Shown: piece by piece, positions 1 through 3,906 of the stretch | Layout: each line of letters starts with the position of its first letter | How positions within the stretch are numbered: the stretch's first letter is position 1 | DNA from: an uncultured Agathobaculum sp. | GTDB lineage: Bacteria > Bacillota > Clostridia > Oscillospirales > Butyricicoccaceae | Direction: 5' to 3' | Length of the DNA stretch: 5,413 nucleotides | Assembly (NCBI GenBank): GCA_944380945.1 | Contig: CALWJG010000122.1 | Coordinates: 1-5,413, forward strand | The notes under the pieces: generated by a model | Seen by the model: the letters and a program-made list of their open reading frames with translations, nothing else | Database searches by the model: none | Told to the model about the DNA's origin: nothing | Position numbers and translations under genes: made by a program

Positions 1-99
1 TCCGCAGAGAGTGTACTGTTTTTCCCAGTTTAGCACGGGCATGCGCGGTTGTCAATCCGCCACAGCGTGCAAGCGAGGGAACCGCGCACAGCCGGTTTT
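1..99. other. Intergenic start of window; long inverted repeat, no gene seen
   Basis: No credible coding region is visible. TGCGCGGTT at 42-50 is matched by its exact reverse complement AACCGCGCA at 80-88, giving a 9-bp stem around 29 nt. The right arm could alternatively pair as AACCG (80-84) with CGGTT (93-97), followed by TTTTGATTTT. That would be a weak terminator-like structure for an unseen upstream plus-strand gene. A T-run at 19-23 at the very start may be the tail of a terminator lying just outside the window. These structures are read by eye and no folding energy was computed. Confidence 0.4.
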
Positions 100-106
100 G
101 ATTTTG

Positions 107-126
107 TGTACGGCGTATGCCGTGCA
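107..126. repeat. Stem-loop
   Basis: TGTACGGC (107-114) pairs with GCCGTGCA (119-126) with one G-U pair and a 4-nt loop. It is the first hairpin of the repeat block, with no function assigned. Confidence 0.45.
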
Positions 127-146
127 TCCTGCCCCACACGAATCAG

Positions 147-166
147 GGCGCGCGTAACAGCGCGCC
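147..166. repeat. GC-rich stem-loop
   Basis: GGCGCGC (147-153) is the perfect complement of GCGCGCC (160-166) around the loop GTAACA. Its stem resembles those at 292-310 and 665-683, so it is probably a diverged relative of that hairpin family. Confidence 0.6.
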
Positions 167-197
167 AAAGGGAGGGACGGGCACCCGCCCCACTCGG

Positions 198-214
198 CTC
201 CCCTTTGAGGGGAG
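198..214 (+). repeat. CTCCCC/GGGGAG hairpin, copy 1
   Basis: CTCCCC (198-203) pairs with GGGGAG (209-214) around the loop TTTGA. One more G-C pair at 197/215 extends the stem. The 17-nt unit is the exact reverse complement of the unit at 386-402, so the same element is present twice in opposite orientation. Confidence 0.7.
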
Positions 215-286
215 CAGTCACGGCCAAATGCCATGGTTAAGGGGTCATTCCGAGAGGCAGGCAACTGGCCTAAGGGGTCATCCCAA

Positions 287-324
287 GGGACGGGCGCGTA
301 TTGCGCGCCCCTACGGGTACAGCC
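287..324 (+). repeat. GGGCGCG hairpin repeat, copy A
   Basis: GGGCGCG (292-298) pairs perfectly with CGCGCCC (304-310) around TATTG. The unit starts GGGAC and continues CTACGGGTACAGCC. Copy B at 660-699 matches almost base for base, including the flanks, so this is a real repeat family rather than a chance palindrome. Confidence 0.75.
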
Positions 325-362
325 CAAAGGGTTGCTGCAACCTTTATATGGACCTCTCCGTC

Positions 363-380
363 TCGCCGCTGACGCGGCGA
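363..380. repeat. Stem-loop
   Basis: TCGCCGC (363-369) pairs perfectly with GCGGCGA (374-380) around TGAC. It lies directly before the second CTCCCC/GGGGAG hairpin and may belong to the same composite unit. Confidence 0.6.
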
Positions 381-385
381 TCCAT

Positions 386-402
386 CTCCCCTCAAAGGGG
401 AG
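386..402 (-). repeat. CTCCCC/GGGGAG hairpin, copy 2 (inverted)
   Basis: CTCCCC (386-391) pairs with GGGGAG (397-402) around the loop TCAAA. It is the exact reverse complement of the 17-nt unit at 198-214. Confidence 0.7.
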
Positions 403-443
403 GCAGGATGGGGGGTGCAGGCGGCATTTGTGGTTACGCGCAC

Positions 444-557
444 GCGCGGGATCCTTCGTCGCTGCGCTCCTCAGGATGACAGAAGAGAGTATACGCCGCA
501 GAATGACCATTACTTTGTCATTCTGAGCGAAACAACGTGGAGCGAAGAATCTCGCGC
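444..557. repeat. Imperfect inverted-arm element with central hairpin
   Basis: The left arm (444-480) and right arm (517-557) are imperfect reverse complements. The reverse-complemented right arm reads GCGCGAGATTCTTCG then GCTCAGAATGAC, against GCGCGGGATCCTTCG then GCTCCTCAGGATGAC on the left. Between them, CAGAATGAC (499-507) and GTCATTCTG (517-525) form a perfect 9-bp stem with a 9-nt loop. The layout resembles a short non-autonomous palindromic element or two opposed copies of a REP-like unit. No transposase or clear target-site duplication is visible. Confidence 0.6.
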
Positions 558-593
558 TTGCGCATTCGCCTGACGGGGTGAATACGCAAGAAT

Positions 594-629
594 GGCGCGC
601 CGAGTCGTCGCGCCCTACGGGGTGGCAGC
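594..629 (+). repeat. Diverged hairpin repeat, copy C
   Basis: GGCGCG (594-599) pairs with CGCGCC (609-614) across a 9-nt loop, followed by CTACGGGGTGGCAGC. That tail matches the one after the copy B hairpin, so this is probably a diverged member of the same family with a different loop. Confidence 0.55.
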
Positions 630-664
630 GTCCCTCCCGAAAGTCAGAGCAAAACGGGCGGGAC
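630..664. repeat. Linker stem between repeat copies
   Basis: GTCCCTCCCG (630-639) pairs with CGGGCGGGAC (655-664) over ten positions with one mismatch. It joins copy C to copy B, so the whole of 594-699 could fold as consecutive stems. Confidence 0.5.
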
Positions 665-699
665 GGGCGCGCATTGCGCGCCCCTATGGGGTGGCAGCC
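660..699 (+). repeat. GGGCGCG hairpin repeat, copy B
   Basis: GGGCGCGC (665-672) pairs perfectly with GCGCGCCC (676-683). The flanks GGGAC on the left and CTATGGGGTGGCAGCC on the right match copy A at 287-324 apart from a few substitutions and small indels. The last part, GGGTGGCAGC, recurs again at 727-736. Confidence 0.75.
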
Positions 700-758
700 A
701 TGCCCCTCCATGCTTGGGTGGCGGCTGGGTGGCAGCCGTTTGGCGGGACAACGCCTTT

Positions 759-773
759 ACGCGCGAAGCGCGT
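759..773. repeat. Short stem-loop
   Basis: ACGCGC (759-764) pairs with GCGCGT (768-773) around GAA. Confidence 0.45.
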
Positions 774-796
774 CTTGAAGGAGAGAGGGTGATTCG

Positions 797-830
797 CAAG
801 AGGGAGAGAACCTTGGTCCTTTCCCTCTTG
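797..830. repeat. Long stem-loop
   Basis: Positions 797-808 pair with 819-830 over 12 bp, with one G-U pair and a 10-nt loop (CAAGAGGGA against TCCCTCTTG at the base). It is the longest uninterrupted stem in the repeat block. No T-tract follows, so it is not an obvious terminator. Confidence 0.6.
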
Positions 831-859
831 TGCGCCCGCGCCGCGCAGGCGCCCGTTCC

Positions 860-903
860 CGCCGCCCGCAGGCGGCGAAATCCCCCACCCGCGATGCGCG
901 GGT
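860..903. repeat. Tandem GC-rich stem-loops upstream of the tetR promoter
   Basis: There are two consecutive perfect hairpins: CGCCGCC (860-866) with GGCGGCG (871-877), and ACCCGCG (887-893) with CGCGGGT (897-903). A weaker one, GCGCC/GGCGC at 832-852, lies just before. They end about 45 nt upstream of the -35 box, and no T-tract follows. Confidence 0.55.
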
Positions 904-931
904 AGTTCCGCAACGGCTTGCAAGGCGGCCA

Positions 932-976
932 ATACCACCCCTCACCGGTTGACAAACCCTGACAGGGTGGTATACT
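932..976 (+). promoter_or_regulatory. tetR promoter with overlapping operator-like palindromes
   Basis: A consensus -35 TTGACA (949-954) and a near-consensus -10 TATACT (971-976) are 16 bp apart, with an extended -10 TG at 968-969. The spacer holds the palindrome ACCCT-GAC-AGGGT (956-968). A second inverted repeat, ATACCACCC (932-940) and GGGTGGTAT (965-973), brackets the -35 and overlaps the -10. A protein bound to either site would block RNA polymerase, which fits autorepression by the TetR protein encoded immediately downstream. The promoter call is direct from sequence. The operator role is inferred. Confidence 0.8.
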
Positions 977-1004
977 GAAGAAAAGGGCAGAGGAGGTATG
1001 GACC

Positions 1005-1586
1005 ATGCAGGACTGGAAGGAGGAGGCGCGCCACAAGATCCTGTCCGAGGCGCAGCATCTGTTTCTGGAGCGCGGCTATGACCGCACCTCGCTCCAGATG
1101 ATCGCGGAGAAGGCGGGCGTCAGCAAGGGCAGCCTGTACCGCTGTTTCACCAGCAAAGAGGAGCTGTTCTATGAGCTGACCGACAGCGCGGCCGCGCGGC
1201 TCAAGGCGCTGCTCGTGCGCCTGCGCGGCAAACGGTTCGATCCTGCGACCGGGCGGCGCGAATATCAGATCTTTGAGAGCGAAGAGGTCATCTCCATGCT
1301 GCTCGAGGAAAAATACGGCCTGCTGCTGATCATGGAGCAGGCGCAGGGCACGCGGTATGAGGACCTGCGGCCCGGCATGATCGATATGATGGCGGCCAAG
1401 ATCGCGCCCATGCTGGCGGTGGACGAGGAGAACAGCCTGCTGCTCGCGCAGATCATGGCGCGCAACCTGATCGACGGCGTGGTGCATATCCTGAAAAACC
1501 GTCTTCAGCCGCGTGATGTGCGCGCAAACCTCCAGCGCCTGCTGGAATACCACACCCGCGGGATCGATTCGCTGCTCAAAAAGTGA
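1005..1586 (+). CDS. TetR/AcrR-family transcriptional regulator
   Basis: This 193-residue protein has the usual TetR length and layout. The N-terminal DNA-binding domain spans about residues 9-58: helix 1 ILSEAQHLFLERGY, then the helix-turn-helix TSLQMIAEKAGVSKGSLYRCF (28-48), followed by the typical SKEELFYEL. The remainder is helical and variable, as expected for a ligand-binding and dimerisation domain, so the inducer cannot be named. ATG 1005 is chosen because AGGAGG (991-996) lies 8 nt upstream. ATG 998 is out of frame and touches the Shine-Dalgarno sequence. The gene sits alone between the repeat block and a terminator, so it is probably monocistronic. Palindromes over its strong promoter suggest it represses itself. 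Its other targets are not in the window. Confidence 0.9.
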   Translation: MQDWKEEARHKILSEAQHLFLERGYDRTSLQMIAEKAGVSKGSLYRCFTSKEELFYELTDSAAARLKALLVRLRGKRFDPATGRREYQIFESEEVISMLLEEKYGLLLIMEQAQGTRYEDLRPGMIDMMAAKIAPMLAVDEENSLLLAQIMARNLIDGVVHILKNRLQPRDVRANLQRLLEYHTRGIDSLLKK

Positions 1587-1603
1587 GCGGCAGGGAACAC
1601 AGC

Positions 1604-1645
1604 AAAAAGGGACACGCACAAGCGGCAGCTTGCGTGTCCCTCTTT
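1604..1645. terminator. Terminator hairpin after tetR
   Basis: AGGGACACGCA (1608-1618) pairs with TGCGTGTCCCT (1631-1641). A CA bulge is followed by AGC/GCT and the loop GGCA. It begins 22 nt after the tetR stop. The plus-strand T-tract (TCTTT) is short. The A-run at 1604-1608 gives a better T-tract on the minus strand, so it may act in both directions. Confidence 0.7.
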
Positions 1646-1650
1646 GGTTT

Positions 1651-1695
1651 GCGGGGAAATGCCCCGCGCAGTTCATGTAAACAGGGGAGCTCCCC
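1651..1695. repeat. Hairpin plus 12-bp palindrome in the tetR-spoIIID interval
   Basis: GCGGGG (1651-1656) pairs with CCCCGC (1662-1667) around AAATG. GGGGAGCTCCCC (1684-1695) is a perfect 12-bp palindrome. Both lie between two terminators, with no reading frame of note. Confidence 0.5.
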
Positions 1696-1702
1696 CGCAC
1701 CA

Positions 1703-1745
1703 TAGAACGTGTCCGCTTTGCGCGGCGCGTCCTTTTTTCGTTCTA
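1703..1745 (+). terminator. Second terminator upstream of spoIIID
   Basis: ACGTG (1707-1711) with CGCGT (1726-1730) and CCGC (1713-1716) with GCGG (1722-1725) form a stem with one bulged T. It is followed by CC and six Ts (1733-1738). An outer pairing, TAGAACG (1703-1709) with CGTTCTA (1739-1745), could compete with it. It insulates spoIIID from upstream plus-strand transcription, so spoIIID needs its own promoter in the 60-70 nt that remain. Confidence 0.6.
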
Positions 1746-1807
1746 CCCGTACCGGGCGGCGCATAGAGTGAGAGTAGTGAAAGCGCCGACAGGCAGGGGG
1801 GACCAAG

Positions 1808-2080
1808 GTGAAAGGCTTACCCGAGGAGCGGACCATCCGGCTCGCACAGTACATCATCGAACAGAATGCGACCGTCCGGCAGGCGGCAGCGCGGTTTGGC
1901 GTGTCCAAATCGACCGTGCACAAGGATATCACCACCCGGCTGCAAAAACTCAACAGCGTGCTCTACGACGGCGTACAGCAGGTGCTCCGCACCAACAAGC
2001 AGGAGCGCCACATCCGCGGCGGCATGGCGACCAGAGAAAAATACCGCGCGCGGGCGGTCAGCCGGCGCCGCGGGGCATAA
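1808..2080 (+). CDS. spoIIID: Sporulation transcriptional regulator SpoIIID
   Basis: SpoIIID is the small mother-cell DNA-binding protein that, in Bacillus and Clostridia, activates or represses sigma-E-dependent genes and promotes the switch to sigma-K. This 90-residue product matches the family in length (about 80-95) and in its signature ERTIRLAQYIIEQNATVR, followed by the helix-turn-helix RQAAARFGVSKSTVHKDI (about 24-41). The conserved basic C-terminal segment RHIRGGMATREKY (67-79) makes additional DNA contacts in the studied homologue. The GTG start at 1808 is preceded by AGGGGGG (1795-1801) at 6 nt. A sigma-E-like -10 (CATAGAGT, 1762-1769) is suitably placed but has no matching -35, so I do not call it. 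The tail SRRRGA is unusually basic. It converges on abrB. Confidence 0.95.
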   Translation: MKGLPEERTIRLAQYIIEQNATVRQAAARFGVSKSTVHKDITTRLQKLNSVLYDGVQQVLRTNKQERHIRGGMATREKYRARAVSRRRGA

Positions 2081-2084
2081 TAAA

Positions 2085-2141
2085 TCCGGCTGCACGCATA
2101 GAGGCAGCCGGACTCGGCCGGCGCGCGCAAAACGCGCCGGC
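2085..2141. terminator. Bidirectional tandem hairpins between spoIIID and abrB
   Basis: TCCGGCTGC (2085-2093) pairs with GCAGCCGGA (2104-2112), and GCCGGCGCG (2117-2125) pairs with CGCGCCGGC (2133-2141); both are perfect 9-bp stems. The first starts 4 nt after the spoIIID stop. On the plus strand a T-rich stretch (GTTCTTTCGTTT) follows. On the minus strand TTTATTA follows the outer stem. The pair lies between convergent genes and probably terminates both. Confidence 0.65.
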
Positions 2142-2169
2142 ATGTTCTTTCGTTTGCGGAATGGGAAAC

Positions 2170-2412
2170 TCAGTACAGGCCGAGCTCATGCGCACAGGCA
2201 GTGCACACGTTCTTGCCCTTGTAATGGATGATATCCTTGGCGCTGCCGCAGAAAACACACGACGGCTCATACTTCTTCAGGATGATCTGATCGCCGTCCA
2301 CATAAATTTCCATTGCATCCTTTACATCTATGTTCATCGTGCGGCGCAATTCAATCGGCAGTACGATGCGTCCCAATTCATCGACCTTGCGAACGATACC
2401 GGTTGATTTCAT
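2170..2412 (-). CDS. abrB: AbrB-family transition-state regulator with Cys-rich C-terminus
   Basis: AbrB is a swapped-hairpin DNA-binding protein that represses post-exponential and sporulation genes during growth. The first 48 of 80 residues closely match Bacillus AbrB: MKSTGIVRKVDELGRIVLPI, then ELRRTMNI, and EIYVDGDQIILKKY. This is the complete AbrB/SpoVT DNA-binding fold. The C-terminal part differs from Bacillus and carries two CxxC pairs (C52/C55 and C70/C73), a likely four-cysteine metal site, as I recall for many clostridial AbrB proteins. The start is supported by AAGGAG (complement of 2422-2427) about 8-9 nt upstream. It is divergent from spmA with only 76 nt between the start codons, and convergent with spoIIID. 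Metal binding is inferred. Family membership is very secure. Confidence 0.93.
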   Translation of the reverse strand: MKSTGIVRKVDELGRIVLPIELRRTMNIDVKDAMEIYVDGDQIILKKYEPSCVFCGSAKDIIHYKGKNVCTACAHELGLY

Positions 2413-2488
2413 GTGTGAACACTCCTTTTTCTGTCATAGTCTATCTATCCACAAAATCCCGAAGGACCTGAGGCAAGGGGGGAGGACA

Positions 2489-3073
2489 ATGCTGTCCATC
2501 ATCTGGGCTGCATTCCTGGCGCTTTCGCTCGTGTGCGGGGCGGCGTCCGGCCGGCTCGCAGATGTGACGGCGGCAGTCGGGACGGGGGCGTCCGAGGCGG
2601 TCACGCTGGCGATCGGGATCGCCGGGGTGATGGCCTTCTGGAGCGGCATGATGGAGCTGCTCCGCGCCTCCGGTCTGGCAGAAAAGCTGGCATGGCTGCT
2701 GCAGCCTGTGCTGCGCCCGCTGTTTGGCAGCGCGGCAGCGGACCGACAGGCGATGGAGGCGGTCAGCGCCAATGTGACGGCCAATTTGCTCGGCCTGTCC
2801 AACGCGGCGACGCCGCTCGGCCTGCGTGCAGCAGACCGGCTGTATGCACTTGCAGGGCGGCGCGGCGCACCGGACCCGGTGCTGACGCTGCTGACGCTCA
2901 ACGCGACGTCGATCCAGCTCATCCCGTCCACGGTGGCGGCGGTACGGACCGCCTGCGGCGCACAGGCACCGTTCGACATTATGCTGCCCGTATGGGGCGC
3001 ATCGGCGGCTTCTGTGGCGGCTGTACTGTTCTGCGGCAGGCTGCTGCGTCCGGTTTTTCCCGATGAAAAATAG
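2489..3073 (+). CDS. spmA: Spore maturation protein SpmA
   Basis: SpmA is an integral membrane protein required, with SpmB, for full dehydration of the spore core and hence heat resistance. The transport function remains undefined. The 194-residue length fits the family (about 195). The opening MLSIIWAAFLALSLVCG is a membrane segment. AFWSGMMELLRASGLAE (49-65) and the conserved NVTANLLGLSNAATPLG (95-111) are hallmark nucleoside-recognition/gate-domain (Pfam Gate) motifs. TLLTLNATSIQLIPSTVAAV (133-152) and residues about 163-183 are further hydrophobic segments. The frame is open upstream, but ATG 2489 fits the family N-terminus and follows the purine-rich AAGGGGGGAGG (2475-2485). spmB follows after an unusually long gap, and abrB is divergent. 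Confidence 0.93.
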   Translation: MLSIIWAAFLALSLVCGAASGRLADVTAAVGTGASEAVTLAIGIAGVMAFWSGMMELLRASGLAEKLAWLLQPVLRPLFGSAAADRQAMEAVSANVTANLLGLSNAATPLGLRAADRLYALAGRRGAPDPVLTLLTLNATSIQLIPSTVAAVRTACGAQAPFDIMLPVWGASAASVAAVLFCGRLLRPVFPDEK

Positions 3074-3206
3074 GGAGAAATGCGGCGGTGGATTACAATT
3101 TGTATTATTGCATAAACAGGATACAAATCATGTCGAAAATCCTGATATTTCCAAAAATATTTCCTGAAATCTATAACACGCTGGCCGATGCGGGAAGGGG
3201 ATGCCC
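3074..3206 (+). other. AT-rich spmA-spmB spacer with leader-like mini-ORF
   Basis: This 133-nt interval is AT-rich unlike its neighbours. ATTTGTAT (3098-3105) and ATACAAAT (3121-3128) are perfect inverted repeats 15 nt apart. CAGGAT (3117-3122) and ATCCTG (3139-3144) form another overlapping pair. An 11-codon ORF (3080-3115, MRRWITICIIA) starts 6 nt after the spmA stop behind GGGAG (3073-3077). Whether it is translated is unknown. I see no strong sigma-A promoter and no T-tract terminator. Confidence 0.45.
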
Positions 3207-3734
3207 ATGCAGCTGATCCAGAATGCACTTATCCCTACGCTGTTGGCGGTTATCGTCATATACGCAGTGTATAAGCGCGTAGACGTGTTCCCGACCTTTC
3301 TGCGCGGGGCCAAGCTGGGGCTGCGCACAGCGGTTGACATCCTGCCCACCATGATCGGTATGCTGACAGCCGTTTATATGCTGCGCGCCTCGGGCGCGGT
3401 CGATCTGGCGGCTGCGGCACTGGCGCCGCTTTACCAGATGCTGGGCATTCCCTCGGAATGCACAGCGCTCACCCTGCTCAAGCCCATCAGCGGCGGGGGA
3501 GGGCTGGCGATCGGCAGCGAAATCATGCAGCGATGCGGGCCGGACAGCTATGCCGGACGGGTCGCCGCGGTCATGCTCGGGGCGTCGGAAACCAGCCTGT
3601 ACACGCTGAGCATATACAGCGGGCACCTCGGCCTGCGCCGCACCCGATACGCCGTTCTGGCTGCACTTTGCGCCGATGTAACAGCTTTCATTGTATCGGC
3701 TGCGCTTGTCAGAATATATTTCCCATTTGTGTAA
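3207..3734 (+). CDS. spmB: Spore maturation protein SpmB
   Basis: SpmB is the partner of SpmA in spore-core dehydration and likewise a multi-pass gate-domain membrane protein. The 175 residues match the usual length of about 175-180. Family features are LIPTLLAVIVIYAVYKRVDVF (8-28) as the first membrane segment, DILPTMIGMLTAVYMLRASGA (44-64), LKPISGGGGLAIGSEIM (91-107), GPDSYAGRVAAVMLGASETS (111-130) and LYTLSIYSGHLGLRR (131-145). A C-terminal membrane segment runs from about 149 to 172. ATG 3207 is preferred over in-frame ATG 3201 because GGGAAGGGG (3192-3200) ends immediately before 3201 but leaves 6 nt before 3207. Gene order spmA-spmB is conserved in spore formers, but here the genes are 133 nt apart instead of nearly abutting. 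Confidence 0.93.
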   Translation: MQLIQNALIPTLLAVIVIYAVYKRVDVFPTFLRGAKLGLRTAVDILPTMIGMLTAVYMLRASGAVDLAAAALAPLYQMLGIPSECTALTLLKPISGGGGLAIGSEIMQRCGPDSYAGRVAAVMLGASETSLYTLSIYSGHLGLRRTRYAVLAALCADVTAFIVSAALVRIYFPFV

Positions 3735-3825
3735 TAATATTATATGATGTTTTTACCCGAAATGCTATACGTTTTGTGCAAGTTTGGTACAAGTGATAAA
3801 CGGGCGTGAGAAAAATTGTGCAACA

Positions 3826-3841
3826 TGAGATAATTATCTCA
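3826..3841. promoter_or_regulatory. Perfect 16-bp palindrome, possible protein-binding site
   Basis: TGAGATAATTATCTCA is a perfect palindrome with no spacer, in the AT-rich interval between convergent spmB and hbd. It looks like a dimeric regulator's operator, but no promoter or start codon is adjacent. Two copies of TTGTGCAA (3774-3781 and 3816-3823) lie upstream. The function is unknown. Confidence 0.35.
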
Positions 3842-3855
3842 GAGATTGCGGGTAC

Positions 3856-3892
3856 AAAAAAGGGAGATTATGCACAATGCACAATCTCCCTT
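3856..3892 (-). terminator. Rho-independent terminator of the crt-hbd operon
   Basis: AAGGGAGATT (3860-3869) pairs perfectly with AATCTCCCTT (3883-3892). After an A/C mismatch, TGCA/TGCA closes a CAA loop. The A-run at 3856-3861 reads as a run of six Ts after the stem on the minus strand. It lies just beyond the hbd stop codon, so it ends minus-strand transcription. Confidence 0.85.
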
Positions 3893-3906
3893 GCTGAATT
3901 CTGGAA

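Larger units (their letters stand above)
100..910. repeat. Non-coding repeat-rich block (mosaic of stem-loop elements)
   Basis: About 0.8 kb has no believable gene but holds at least ten hairpins and several repeated words. GGGACGGGC occurs at 174-182, 287-295 and 660-668. GGGTGGCAGC occurs at 620-629, 689-698 and 727-736. TAAGGGGTCAT occurs at 238-248 and 271-281. Open frames on both strands are arginine-, proline- and glycine-rich, mutually overlapping, lack convincing ribosome binding sites, and simply translate the repeats. Peptides such as VILRSAATKDP and FVAALLRMT are, from general recollection, typical of mis-called ORFs over dispersed bacterial hairpin repeats. The block lies between an unseen gene to the left and the tetR promoter. 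Confidence 0.75.

Noticed and set aside
52..711. A 219-codon minus-strand open frame across the left end
   Set aside because: It translates several repeats, is rich in Arg, Cys and Pro, has no ribosome binding site, and contains peptides typical of mis-called hairpin repeats.
100..910. CRISPR array
   Set aside because: The repeats are irregularly spaced, differ in type and orientation, and do not alternate with uniform spacers.
942..1703. A 253-codon minus-strand frame opposite tetR
   Set aside because: It is the antisense shadow of the TetR coding region, with low-complexity His/Gln/Leu composition and no family resemblance.
1740..1769. Sigma-E promoter for spoIIID
   Set aside because: CATAGAGT at 1762-1769 resembles a -10, but the sequence at the expected -35 (TTCTACCC) does not fit.
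2433..2457. Sigma-E promoter for spmA
   Set aside because: GTCATAGT fits a -35, but the nearest -10-like CACAAAAT is only 9 nt away, too short for this sigma factor.
2330..2488. Extended N-terminus for spmA in the same frame
   Set aside because: It would overlap abrB by 83 nt and add 53 non-family residues; ATG 2489 has the Shine-Dalgarno sequence and matches the family start.
3774..3800. Plus-strand promoter TTGTGC...GATAAA
   Set aside because: Both boxes are poor, and it would fire into the end of a convergent gene and its terminator.
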